This document shows, one piece after another, positions 1 through 10,860 of a stretch of 64,000 bases of DNA. Each line of letters opens with the position of its first letter. Positions within the stretch are counted from its first letter, which is position 1. The notes beneath the pieces are model-generated. The model was not told where the DNA came from and made no database searches. It worked only from the letters and a program-made list of their open reading frames with translations. Location: contig CM069870.1 of assembly GCA_036172665.1 (NCBI GenBank), forward strand, positions 70,928,212-70,992,211. The letters are read 5' to 3'. Both the position numbers and the translations under genes were made by a program. The stretch comes from Prosopocoilus inquinatus. Taxonomy: Eukaryota > Arthropoda > Insecta > Coleoptera > Lucanidae.

Positions 1-887
1 TAGGGGTATTGGACCCAAAAAGTTGGCCAAAATTATTCTTACATATTTTCGCATTTATTCGTTGACAATAAAGTATTTTAAGCTAAAATTTGTTATCTAT
101 TACCGTATACCGAGCGCACACTTTAATTATGCACCATATGAATTTCTTTTAATTCCTGCCCCCCATTGAAGTTATTGTTGAAAAAGCAACATATTGAATA
201 TGATCTATCCGTTCGCCGCAAGACGTCTCCTCAGTTTTCGAGTTTATACAGGATGTTCATGGGGAGCCGGTACACTAGCAAATTTCATTATTTGCAATTT
301 TTATGAAGTAACTTAAATGTTTCAAGACATTCTTGCTCGAAGTTAGAGTACCATCAGAAAAACAGAGATGACTATCAAGTTTACGAGATTTTCCATTGTT
401 TTCAGTTTCTTTAAACAGGACATTACATTTTTTTTTATCATCGTATCATTTAAAAAAGTTGAAAACAATCGAAAATCTCGTAAACCTGATATTTAATCAT
501 TTATTTTTCCTCAGGTACCATTAATTCGAGCAGGAAAAGTCTTGAAATTTCTCTAATTTAAGCTACCTAGTGAAGTTTCAAATAAAGAATGTCAGCTATT
601 GTAGCCATTCTCCGTGAGTACCAAAATTTAGTTACTAAATATAAAATTAAATTATGTTCATAAAATAGTAAGCTTTCGGAGATGATGTTTTAGAGACATA
701 ATTAATTTAATATCCTGAATGCGATGCGATGATGAAAAACCTAACATTCCACTTAAAATAGTTGAAAATAATAAAAAATCTCGAAAACTTGATAGACATT
801 TGTTTTACCGAAAGCACCATAAAATCGAGGACGAAAGCTCCTGAAACTTTACTACTAATTTAAGTTACTTCGTAAAAATTCAAATAA

Positions 888-2325
888 CGAGGACAGGTTG
901 ACGTCATCTACACTGATATTAGTAAAGCATTCGATAGCATTAGCCACTCAATACTGTTAAATAAATTATCTGGTTTTGGTTTTCTGAAAACCTAATTACA
1001 TTTTTTAAATCTTATCTGGACCAAAGACGACAATAGGTCCACCATAATGGCTTCAAATCCCACTATTTCACAGCGCCATCAGGTGTACCTCAAGGATCGA
1101 ACTTGGGTCCTCTCCTCTTTGCACTCTACATAAACTACCTATGCCAATCAGTTGATTCTGAAGTTCAGCTGTTTGCCGATGATGCCAAATTCTTCCATTC
1201 AATCAACTCTTTTCAAGATTGTGTTACTCTACAGCTCAACATTGACAGAGTTAATCAGTGGTGTGCGGCAAACAGTCTGCATCTTAATATTAATAAATGT
1301 AAAGTCATGACGTACTCTAAGTGCGTAAAGAAGTGGATATTTGAATATAAGGTGGGTCAGGCTCCTCTCGCTCGAGTTACAACTGTAAGAGATCTCGGGA
1401 TAATCTTTGACTGTGAACTTACCTTCTCTCAACACGTGCTGTCACTGGTCAAATCTTCAAATAAAATGATAGGTTTTATTATTAGAAATTGTAGATCTTT
1501 CACCAATGAAAAAGCCTTAAAAATGCTTTATTTCTCTTTAATCCGGTCCAGATTGGAATATTCAGTGATTGCTTGGATACCGATATTGAAATGGCATTCT
1601 TCTATCTTAGAAAATGTTCAGAGAAAATTTTTCAAATATATGTGGTTCAAGAGACATGGTGTATATCCTGAGAGAGGGTTAGATCAGAAACAGTTACTAT
1701 CAAGATTCGAAGTTTCATCATTTAGTCACAGGAGAAAATGTATTGTTGTTACTCTTTTGTATAAATTAGTGCATAATCAGGTAGATTGCCCGTTTCTATT
1801 AAACAAATTAAACTTTCTAGTACCAAGACCCGAAGCAAGAGGATCTTCTACTTTTTATCTTTCCATAGCAAGAACCAACATGTTATTGAGATCTCCAGTT
1901 CACGTAATGTGTTCAATCTATAATAACATCTGTTTAAGATGTGACATTTTCAGTGATAATCTTGTCTCAATAGTAAAGCTTCTAGATAATGATTGATTTC
2001 TAAAGTCTTATTCTTAACCTTATTGCCCTCTTTCTCCATTCTCCATTCTATTTTTCATTCTCCAATTTATTCTCTCTTCTTCTCGCTATTATTTTAATTA
2101 GGTTAATTCTAACATCATCTGCGAATCTATTACACGTATCTCATTGTTATCGCTTAAGTTAAGATTTAGTTAAGTTAGCTAAGCTTAGTTAATTAATTAG
2201 TTGATTAATGTTTAGTCGTAGCTTATTGTAAGTTAATCGTCTAAGCATAAACCTCTGTTATGGAGTAGCATTTGCCTTGTAATTTGAACTTTCTGTTAGG
2301 CAATAAAGAATAAAGAATATTATTT
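888..2325 (+). mobile_element. 5'-truncated non-LTR retrotransposon (Jockey/CR1-like)
   Basis: It begins inside the reverse transcriptase domain and ends in a short repeated tail of AATAAAGAA-type units at about 2302-2325, not a long poly(A). The hexamer AAATAA occurs immediately before it (882-887) and after it (2326-2331). This is consistent with a short target-site duplication and fits the interrupted arm of the surrounding hairpin element exactly. The 5' truncation is typical of target-primed reverse transcription. Coding capacity is broken (see the pseudogene entry). Confidence 0.75.
897..1996 (+). pseudogene. Reverse transcriptase fragment, frameshifted
   Basis: The frame starting at 897 contains RT motif A (DISKAFDS). 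It then shifts by one base near 990 and continues through an in-frame TAG at 1034-1036. Next come the GVPQGS motif (about 1081-1098), LGPLLFALYIN and the catalytic FADDAKFF motif (about 1172-1195), running to the stop at 1996. The C-terminal part (RSRLEYSVIAW, then a Cys/His-poor tail) is typical of Jockey/CR1-type ORF2 proteins. The endonuclease and the first RT motifs are missing. With one frameshift and one stop it cannot make a functional enzyme. Confidence 0.85.
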
Positions 2326-2953
2326 AAATAAGAAAGTTAGCTATAGTAGCGGATTTTCATGAACATCCTGTACATGACAGTTTGTGTATGAATTCTTTCT
2401 TTTGTTTTTCAGGATATGTAGAATTTTTAACTATGTCGTTTTGTATAAAGTCTAGTTTTTTGCCTACTATTGCAAGTCACTGCATTCAGAAAATAATTGT
2501 CATGAATTTATAGGCAAACTTCGGCAGCCGAAGTCTTCAGATATTTAAAGTATCTTACCTACTGTGAAACATAACAGAAAAAAATCGACCCGGAAACACC
2601 CTGACATATAAGAAAACTCTTTCGATATACATTAATAACTGAAAATTCAATGATATAAATTTGACATACCGTTAATCTGAAATATCTTAAATACTGACAG
2701 TAGCATTTAAAAATTAATTGTTGGTATTAACAGTGCTGTCTTGGCTGAACATCTTCTGTTACAAAAATCACAGCATATAGCTTCAAAGAAGAATTAGAAA
2801 CAGTTTAAATTTAATTATTTTTTGAGCTAGGCATGTACGTTTAACGCAATCGACTATCAGGGTGCTTTGATCCCTTTGATGGTATTTTGTTCATCTACCC
2901 GAGGGAAAAAATAAGATTACCCTCTTGATCCCTAGGTATTGTTCTATCTTAGG

Positions 2954-3171
2954 TAATAGTTATTGTAAGTACAAAGTTTTTTTAATCTCAAACCGGACAG
3001 AAAAATGAACCTCAACACACTCAACGTTTCGCTATAGATTTATAGCTTCGTCAGGACGAAACGTTGAGTGTGTTTCCCTTCATTTTTCTGTCCGTTTTGA
3101 GATTAAAAAAACTTTGTACTTACAATTTTCATCGGACAAGAACAAACTTCAATTAAGTAATAGTTATTGTA
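2954..3171. mobile_element. Hairpin insertion flanked by a 14-bp direct repeat
   Basis: The 14-mer TAATAGTTATTGTA is present at 2954-2967 and again at 3158-3171. Between them is a near-perfect inverted repeat of about 155 bp. Its arms contain AGTACAAAGTTTTTTTAATC (left) and the reverse complement (right, about 3100-3123). The loop region reads CTATAGATTTATAG. The arms include the AACGTTGAGTGTG block twice in opposite orientation. About 32 bp at the right end are not part of the hairpin. No coding capacity. It looks like a mobilised non-autonomous hairpin element. Confidence 0.7.
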
Positions 3172-3368
3172 GTCATTTCACGATTTTGTGTGATTCGACT
3201 TTTGGCCAGCTTTTCGGGGCAAATACCCGTATGTGCGTCGGCTGATGGTTCTCAAGGTATTTTCCAGGTGTTTGAGGATAAAAGGTTTTGCCCACTTTTT
3301 CGATTATTTTTTTTTTTGTAACCTTCCAAGCCTTTTCGATTTTTATTTCCTGGTGCCTTGAGGTGCCC

Positions 3369-3416
3369 TTTTCTAACAGACCAAGGGGACTCAAGTCCCC
3401 TTGGTCTGTTAGAAAA
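3369..3416. repeat. Perfect 48-bp palindrome
   Basis: Two 23-bp arms separated by 2 bp. The left arm is at 3369-3391 and the right arm at 3394-3416, with GACCAAGGGGACT matching AGTCCCCTTGGTC. It is more GC-rich than its surroundings. It could extrude as a cruciform, or be the residue of a fold-back element. Confidence 0.85.
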
Positions 3417-4436
3417 TGGAATGACATCTTCGGGACTTTAAAAATAATGGATTTTATAGTATTTTGACCGCCTCCCTTTGGATGATTTCTCATTGCTCTG
3501 ATCCCTAGATAAGAAGGAGTCAGTATGGGGGTGGTTGCCTAAAAATGAAGGATTTTGTTCAACCCGTTTAAGGGTTGTTTTTTTCGCAAGTTCAATTTTA
3601 GATGAGATGATGGTTTGCAGGTATCTTTTTGGGGATGTTTTAAATTATTTCAAAGACATTTTAAATTGATAAACTTGATTTTTTCAAACGACTCGTTTTA
3701 ATTTGTTTAATTGATTAATTAATGTGATCCTTAATGAGACATCGCGTCGTCGCTGGTCATCGTCGCCGGAGAGCGTTCAGCTGATACGGACACAGTGGCG
3801 CACGTGCAGCCGGCGGTCCCGGGTCAAGCACCGCGGGGGCAATGCATTCATTTTTATGAAAATCTAAGGACGACCACTCGCGCGGTTCAACGATTCTTCT
3901 TTGCCCAGACAATTCTGCAAAAAATCGCCTCCTGAATCGACGTGTCGGAGATTCCGATCTTTCAATGGCTTAACTGTCCGATTGTAATAATGTATGTGGC
4001 GTGCGGCGATTATTCCAGGCGTTTTTTTTTTCTCGCCCACCCAACCACCCACCCCCAGGAGTTTTCTCTTTTTTTATGGTCGGAAAAATAGAAAAAGTCG
4101 ATTGACCGACCGCCGAAGGAGAGGAAAAAATCCCGCGGACTATTAATAGTCGGATTGCCTTGGCATATCGAGTTGAATTGTAATTATTTGTCGCGAGCCA
4201 TATCCTTTTCCTCTTACTTACTTGCTTGCTTACTTACCATCGGTTGGTTACTCTCGTTTGATTTACAATTAGTCGCAATTAAAAATCAGATTCTAGCGAA
4301 CGGCGGCGGCGACTTCCTGCATTTAAAGGGCCGCTCGGTAATTATTCTCGGTAATTATTCTCATTCCCAGCTTCAACCTTCGGCGTTTCTCTTCGGAAAT
4401 CGATTCAGTCAGTCACATCAAGGGGAAATAATACTA
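3417..4436. other. Unannotated spacer with a GC-richer unique stretch
   Basis: No gene is recognisable. At 3730-3845 the sequence becomes clearly richer in CpG (CGTCGTCGCTGGTCATCG) than the AT-rich surroundings. At 4180-4370 there are several TAATTA-type homeodomain-like sites and two tandem copies of CGGTAATTATTCT. It could be regulatory DNA, but nothing in the sequence proves this. Confidence 0.3.
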
Positions 4437-7035
4437 TTTTTTTTTTTTTTGACTTTATTAATTATCTTTTATAAATAGAGCAGTACATTTATAGAAAATA
4501 TAGTCATAGGCGAAGTTCAGTTACCTGTTCTTCCACTTAACCTATATTACAACTTTAAAATTTATAAATACAGCCGGATTTAAGAATTAGAAATACAATT
4601 AATTAAGCGAGTATCAACACAGTAACATTTAATAATAAACACAGTTAATAAATAGATTAATTAATGATTAATGAGGCAGGTTTATCTGTGACTGACGGTC
4701 TAGTAAAAACTTTTTAAATTTAGATATGAATTTATACTTTGGCAAAGACTTTAGATCTGCAGGAAGTATATTATACACAGAAGCAACATTATAAGAATAA
4801 GAACGTTCAAACAGACTGGTTTTGTGCAAAGGTGGGGTAATCACGTTTTTATTTCTGATATTTATATTTTATGTATAACAGATCTAAATCGAATTTTGTT
4901 ATACAAGTATGCAGGAGTTTCCGTACGCACAATGTTCATAAACAAGCAAGCTGAATGCAACAGGCGGCGATTAGACATATTCAACCAACGAATTTCTTGT
5001 AACACATGAGATACATGGTCTCGTCTTCGCAAACCTGAAATCAATCTTAAGCAGGAGTTCTGTATTCTTTGTATGCGTTTAGCTGAAGTTGCGTCTAGAC
5101 AAGGGCCATAAGCAGAATCAGCAAACGAAAAATAAGATAAAACTAATGAATCACATAAATGGGTTTTTAATTTTTTGCTTAAAATTGATCTATTCGAATA
5201 TATTAGTTTTAAGTTTGTAAACGCTCTAGCAACACAGACATTTATATGTTTATGAAATCGCAAGTTTACATCCATGTGCAAGCCAAGATTTCTGGAAGAT
5301 GTTACACAGGATATGTGTACATTATCTATTGTAATTTTTAATCTAGAAACAAAGAGAGAACACTGCAGGGGTTTACCCAGTAACATAACTACGGTTTTTT
5401 GTGAATTTAAGATTAAGTTATGATTTCTGGATGCAATAACAAGTTCATTAATGTCACGGTTAATGTAATCATGGGCTACATCTATCTTACTAGGCGCAAA
5501 AGAATAATACAGCTGGGTATCATCAGCGTAATAATGTGCAGAAAGATGTTTTAGACACGATCCCAATCTGCACGTGTAAATTGTGAACAAAAGAGGTCCC
5601 AAAATAGAACTTTGTGGCACTCCGGAACGTAAATTTCTAGGCAGAGAACACATATTATTCAATGTTACTACTTGGGATCTGTTAGAAAGATAATGATACA
5701 TCATTGAACGTGCTTTCGTTGAGAAGCCAATATAATGCAAAATGCTGAGGAGTAAGGTATGATTCAGAGTATCAAACGCTCTAGAGTAATCTAAGAGTAT
5801 TAGAGCAGTTACATTATTTTGATCTGCCTGAACCAGAATATCATCAACTACTTGTAATAGTGCGGTTGTGCAGCTATGATTCGAACGGAATCCTGATTGA
5901 GTGCTAGGAAGAATATTGTACGTATTTAAATGAATTGTAATTTGATTAAACATAATTCTTTCTAAAACCTTGGACAGAGTAGGAAGTAAGCTGATGGGTC
6001 TCAAATCTTTTAACTCCGTAGGATTAGATTTCTTAGGTACAGGAACAATGTAAGCTTGTTTCCAGCAATTAGGAAATTCACAATTATTTAAACAAAAATT
6101 AATAATAATGTACGTGACGTATGGAATTATATACGGACAGCAGTAAGCTAACATTTTCGTATTAATAGAATCTGCACCCATAGCATTTGTCGTAATTGAT
6201 AGTAAAATTTTGCTCACTTCATTTTCATCAGTAGCTGAAAAATTAAAATTTGTCGGGAAGCTAGTAAATAAATTTTTGTTATAAAAATCAAGTGTACTAG
6301 GATTAATAGATATATTGGAAGGGATGGAATCTACAAGAAAGTTATTAATTTCATCAGGATCCATCAAATCAACAGGAATTTGACTACGATCATTTTTAAC
6401 ACAAATGTTTAAAGTTTTTAGATCTCTCCAAAGCATTTTAGTATTATTACTTCTAAGTTTGTGTGTTGCATAAGCTTTTTTTTCAGCTTTTACAGCGGAG
6501 TTAGTTAGGTTACGTAAGGTTTTGTAGTAGACAAAATCGCTGTTAGTTTTTGTTTGTTTATACCTACTATGAGCTTTATCTCTAAGCATCATCATGAATC
6601 GCAGGTTTTCTGTTAGCCATGGACCTCTGGCTTTAGTGATTCTGGCAGTCTTTAATGGATCGTGCAAATTATACAAATTAATAATCATATCATTAAAATA
6701 ATTTACAATTTCATCAATGTTATCAATATTATAAATATCATCAAGAGGTAACGATTGTAAATCGATTCTAAATGATTCTAAATCAAGACGACTAAAATTT
6801 CTGTAAGTTCTAAATACAGGAGCTGCAGCAGACAGTTGACTAAATAAAATACACGATACTATTTCATGATCGGTGGAAAGAGGAGATGAAAAAACTGACG
6901 AGTCATGTATATCTTGTGTATTACTACATATAATAAGATCAATAAAGGTAGCAGAATTTGAAGCTAATCTTGTTGGTTCTGTTATAACTTGATGAAGTCC
7001 ATAAGATTCCAACAGAGAAAGAAATTTCGAAATGA
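4437..7035 (-). mobile_element. Non-LTR retrotransposon, 5'-truncated, nearly intact RT
   Basis: Read on the minus strand, the element ends in a poly(A) tail (T-run 4437-4450) preceded directly by an AATAAA signal (4454-4459). It begins inside the endonuclease domain at about 7035. A stop lies just upstream and no further endonuclease sequence is visible, so the 5' end is truncated. Similar short sequences at the two ends (GAAATAATA at 4425 and GAAATGATT at 7029) may be a diverged target-site duplication, but this is weak. It is clearly younger than the fragment at 888-2325, because only one frame break is seen in 2.4 kb of coding sequence. Confidence 0.85.
4668..7035 (-). pseudogene. Endonuclease remnant plus reverse transcriptase of a Jockey/CR1-type element
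   Basis: A long open frame runs from about 7035 down to 4862. It carries the end of an AP-type endonuclease (STDHE, near residue 46 of the frame) and then the full RT domain. Visible motifs are VPVPKKSN (about 322), SGFRSNHSC, motif A LDYSRAFD (about 405), GVPQSSILGPLLF, and catalytic YYADDTQ (about 493). The conserved C-terminal region follows. The frame stops at 4862, but a neighbouring frame continues from about 4866 with a typical element C-terminus and ends at 4668. A small indel in an A/T-rich stretch near 4862-4870 is therefore the only visible lesion. With most of the endonuclease also missing, the copy is unlikely to be autonomous. Confidence 0.85.
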
Positions 7036-8009
7036 TTTCCGATCAACGAACAAAAATGCTCGTTTTTAAAATCGCAACCTTGTTTTTATTAAATGGCTTC
7101 TTAATAGGGCACGTGACAATAATAGAAAACTATTAATTAAAGCTCTCTAATCGAGACTATAGTCAATAACACACGCGAAAACACCATATTTGTGCGCTGT
7201 TTCTATTTATTATTCTCTTGAATTAATAAATAAAATTGAAAATATTCAAATATAAATCACGTGGTTTCGAAGGGCTTCCCATTCCTTGTGACGTCGGTCT
7301 TCATACATCGTCCTTGACGTTTATATTGTATGCAGACCCTTGTCAAATAGTTTGAATGTTTGGTCTTAATATGTGCTGAAAAATATAGTTTTAATTTAAG
7401 CAACAATTACGAAGTGAATTTCTTAAAGAAATTATTATATTTTTTAACTTTGTTGGTGAGAAATTTGTGGTGGAAACGGAAACTTTTCGCCATTGAGAAA
7501 TAAGGTTGGTAACACTAAATTTTGTGAAATGAAACGCTTATAAATAATTTATTCGGAGTTCTTGCACAGGTATTTTTACATTATAGCACAGCACAACACT
7601 GATAACATGTTTTACTATTTATTGTAATAAGTTTTGTGTGTTCGTATTATTAATATTCACTTATTACGATTTGACAACATATGAACCTACATTGACGTCA
7701 CACGGTCGGAATGTGCGTTTTGGCGGGAATTTAATCAATTCAAATTGCTTTAATTCTTTACGGCTTTAATATTCATTTATGAAAAAAAAAGAAATATATC
7801 TAATTTATCGTATTTTTGCCTACTTTCAAATAAAATCTTAAAAAAAAAATGTTCATGTACCCTATTCAGACAATGTCGAAAGTTAGAAGCGAAACGAAAG
7901 CGAATAAAAAAAAAAACGTATTGGTGCCCCACGTTGGGCGCCAAGTTCAGGTTGGCGTAACAATTTATGATTGTATACGTGTGCAGATGGGGGTTGGAAA
8001 AGGTGATTG
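7036..8009. other. Unannotated AT-rich spacer
   Basis: No open frame of note and no clear repeat. A tRNA-like 18-mer lies at 7926-7943 (separate entry). Confidence 0.3.
7926..7943 (-). other. tRNA-Lys 3'-end match; possible LTR-retrotransposon primer-binding site
   Basis: The 18-mer GCCCCACGTTGGGCGCCA equals, as I recall it, the 3' end of eukaryotic tRNA-Lys(CTT) including the non-genomic CCA. Its complement, TGGCGCCCAACGTGGGGC on the minus strand, is a well-known primer-binding-site sequence of insect LTR retrotransposons. No paired LTRs, gag or pol are visible nearby, so at most a remnant is present. A tRNA-derived SINE fragment is the alternative. Confidence 0.45.
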
Positions 8010-8740
8010 ATTGAAAGAAAGAAGAAAAAAAGAAAATCTAGAAAACCAAGCAACATCTAGAAAACCAATCCTTTTGCAAACCTTCAATTTCCTCGTTTAT
8101 AGCGTGGTTCTTGAAAATACAGCCGGAAGTAGATTTCTACTTTGTTTCCCGCGGTTTGCCGGATGGAGTGGCGCCCGTTTAAATTTTCAGAGATGTCAAA
8201 ATTGCTTCGACTCCTTCTTCTCTCTTTCCCTGTTTTGGTTTATCACCCTTACTTATTAAGACACAAAAAATACCGCATCTTTAAATACCGAATTTTTCAG
8301 ATTTGAGAGAGTATTTCGTACAACAACAAACGGATTTGAACAATTAACTGAATATTATTATTATTATTATTGCCATTAAAGGAAAGCTTGACCAATTAAA
8401 AATAAACGAAACCTAATTGTGATAATAAAAGAACATGAAAAGGAATAAAGAAATCTGTTCATTTCTCAAAGCTAATTGCGATAAAGAGAGAAAAAGGAAT
8501 GAAGAAATCTGTTCACTTCTCAAAGCTAATTCTGATAAAGAGAGAAAAAGGGACGAAGAAATTTGTACACTTCTCAAAGCTAATTGCGATAAAGAAAGAA
8601 AAAGGGACGAAGAAACCTGTACACTTTTCAAAGCAATTGTTAACTTTCCTGTTAATGTCTTCTAAGCCGCGGCAGTTTTATTTTATTCAAACTCACCCTC
8701 GCCGCTCAAACGCCGTGGATATTTCTTGGGTACGCCTGAT
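8010..8740. repeat. Dispersed repeat, copy 1 (related to 33490-34010)
   Basis: Blocks recur in the same order at 33490-34010. These are GTGGTTCTTGAAAATACAGC with a TTTGTTTCCCG(C/T)(G/T)GTTTGC stretch, then an AAAGAGAGAAAAAGGAATGA-type purine block followed by CTGTACACTTTT, then ATTCAAACTCRCCYTCGCCG. The two copies are clearly diverged. The boundaries are approximate. Confidence 0.55.
8455..8640 (+). repeat. 54-bp tandem repeat, in frame as an 18-residue unit
   Basis: CTGTTCATTT-type starts occur at 8455, 8509, 8563 and 8617, exactly 54 bp apart, and a decayed unit lies just upstream. Because 54 is a multiple of three, one plus-strand frame (8435-8665) stays open. It encodes repeats of the form EEICSLLKANCDKERKRD, a lysine/glutamate-rich helix-like unit. 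There is no start context or homology to support a real gene, so it is entered as a repeat. Confidence 0.75.
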
Positions 8741-9289
8741 TTAACCCCAAAAAAAAAAAACAAAGCCGTAAAGAAAATTGACCGCTGGAAAAATTTAGAA
8801 TTTGAAAAATTCGCGCGCGCTCGTTTCGATTTGTGTTTTCAAATGATTCTTACGCGTAGCTGACCTTGGGAATATTCAGAACGAAAAGACAAGACGACGT
8901 AATTGCAAAAGAAAGAAAGAAAAAAAGATTTTGAAGCCGAAAAGAATTTCTTCAAGGCTGACGCTCTACAAGGGGTCGCTCACTCGCCCATTCAGCAGCA
9001 AAAGAGGGTCGTCAGGAAGCAGAAGATTGTCGGGCAGGGTGTGAGAGGGGGAAGAAATAACGAAGCTGTGACGAAATCAGTTAACCAAGAAGGAGGAAGC
9101 AACCATCGAACTGGTCTGGATGCACAATGAGAAGGCAATCAGTCTTAACCAACAATTGTTAAGTTGCGTTGCAATTCCCAAAACCAAAAAACTAAAAAAA
9201 AAAAGGAAAACGGTGAATGGCAAGAATAAGAACTAATAGAGAGGGAGAAAGAGAAGAGATGAACAGAGAGAGTAGGTACAAGGAAGAAA
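8741..9289. other. Purine-rich spacer before the tandem array
   Basis: A-rich and G/A-rich on the plus strand with no recognisable gene. The open frame 8903-9130 has lysine/glutamine-rich composition and no known domain. Confidence 0.3.
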
Positions 9290-10860
9290 CTTTGGAAGCT
9301 GAAGGGGGAAGAAGCAATGCCATTGGAACTTAACAAACTGAAGAAGAGTCGTCGTGGACTTAACGGAATAGAAATCGTGAAAAGAGAAATGGATGAAGAA
9401 AGTAGAAAACCTGGAAAGGAAGGAAGGAAAGAAGGAAAAGGAAGAAGCTTTGGAAGCTGAAGGGGTAATTAGTCGATGTCATTGGAACTTTACAAACTAA
9501 AGGAGAAGAGTCATAGACTCAACGTGAGAAGAAAACTGGATGAAGAAAATAGAAAAACTGAAAGAACAAAAGCGTGGATAGAAGAGGGAGAAAGAGAAGG
9601 CATACGTAGAAGGAGGAGGTAAAAGGAAGAAGCTTTGGAAGTTGAAGAGGGAAGAAGAGTCAGTGTCATCGGAACTTTACAAAACAGAGGAAGAGTGGTC
9701 GTAGACTTGTGATGGTATAGAAAATTTGAGAAGAAAAACGGATGGAAGAAAAAGCAGAAAACAGAAAAAGAAAACATGTATAGGAAGACTAGGTAAAAGT
9801 GAAAAGCTTTGGAAACTGAAGATGGAAGAGTCACTGTCATTAGAACTCTACCAATTGAAGATGACTTAACGGAATAGAAAAACGTCGTGGACTTGACGGA
9901 ATAGAAAACGTGAGAAGAAAAATGGATGAAGAAAGTAGACAACCTGAAAATGAAGGAAGGAAGGAAAAGGAAGAAGCTTTGGAAGCTGAAGGGGTAAGAA
10001 TTAATGCCCTTGGAACTCTACACACTGAAGAAGAGTCGTCGTGAACTTAACGAAATAGAAATCAAACTCAAAGAAAACTGGACGAAAAGTAGAAAACCTT
10101 AAATAACAAAAGTGTGGACAGAAGAGGGACAAGAAGAAGACGCAGATAGAAAGTATAGGTCAGAGTAAAAAGCTTTGGAAGCTGAAGGGTGTAAGAGTCG
10201 ATGTCATTGGAACTTTACAAACTGAAGAAGAAGAGTGATAGACTTAACGGAATAGACATCATGAGAAGAAAACTGGATGAAGAAAATAGAAAACTTGAAA
10301 GAACAGAATCGTGGATAGAAGAGGGAGAAAGAGGAGGTAAAAGGAAGAAGCTTTACAAGTTAAAGAGGGAAGAGTCAGTGCCATTAGAGCTTTACAAACA
10401 GAGGAAGTGTCGTTGTGGACTTGATAGAATAGAAAACTTGAGAAGGAAAACGGATGAAGAAAGCAGAAAATCTGAAGGAAGAAAAACGCAGATAGTAGGG
10501 GGAGAAAGAGAAAACATGGATAGGAAGACTAGGTAAGAGTGAAAAGCTTTGGAAACTGAATAGGGAAGAATCGATGTCATTGGTTCTCTCTATAAACTGA
10601 AGAAGAGTCGTCGTGGACTTAAAGGAATGGAAATCGTGAGAAGAAAAATGGATGAAGAAAATAGAAAACCTGAAAAGGAAGGAAGGAAGGAAGGAAGGAA
10701 GGAAGGAAGGAAGGAAAAGGAAAAAGCTTTGGAAGCTGAAGGGGTAAGAATTAATGCCCTTGGAACTCTACAAACGGAAGAAGAGTCGTCGTGAACTTAA
10801 CTGAATAGAAAGCGTGAAAAGAAATATGCCTGAAAAAAGTAGAAAACCCACAGAAAAGAT
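9290..10860 (+). repeat. Purine-rich tandem array of about 180 bp with 4-unit higher-order repeats
   Basis: The landmark AAGCTTTGGAAGCTGAAG (with variants) recurs at about 9292, 9447, 9630, 9802, 9977, 10170, 10350, 10544 and 10727, so units are 155-194 bp. Units four apart are more alike than neighbours: 9447 with 10170, 9630 with 10350, 9802 with 10544, and 9977 with 10727 (shared TAAGAATTAATGCCCTTGGA). A four-unit block of about 720-750 bp was therefore duplicated. A GGAA microsatellite (10677-10716) sits in one unit. One two-unit stretch (10201-10536) is open in frame, but most units contain stops. Confidence 0.8.

Larger units (their letters stand above)
246..2373. mobile_element. Three-armed hairpin (MITE-like) element, split by a retrotransposon
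   Basis: The ends are inverted copies of each other: TACAGGATGTTCATG at 247-261 and its reverse complement at 2358-2372. Inside are three related arms: about 246-420 (one orientation), and about 449-628 and 740-887 plus 2326-2373 (opposite orientation). All share a core such as AAAATCTCG(T/A)AAAC and a TTTAAGYTACYT block. Removing the nested insertion at 888-2325 rejoins the third arm and leaves an element of about 690 bp. No transposase is encoded, so it would be non-autonomous. The arms have diverged noticeably, so it is old. The family is not identified. Confidence 0.65.

Noticed and set aside
7900..8009. Complete LTR retrotransposon around the tRNA-Lys match
   Set aside because: No paired LTRs, gag, protease or pol sequence found on either side.
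10201..10536. 111-codon lysine/arginine-rich plus-strand frame
   Set aside because: It spans two units of a tandem array whose other units contain stops. No homology or start context.
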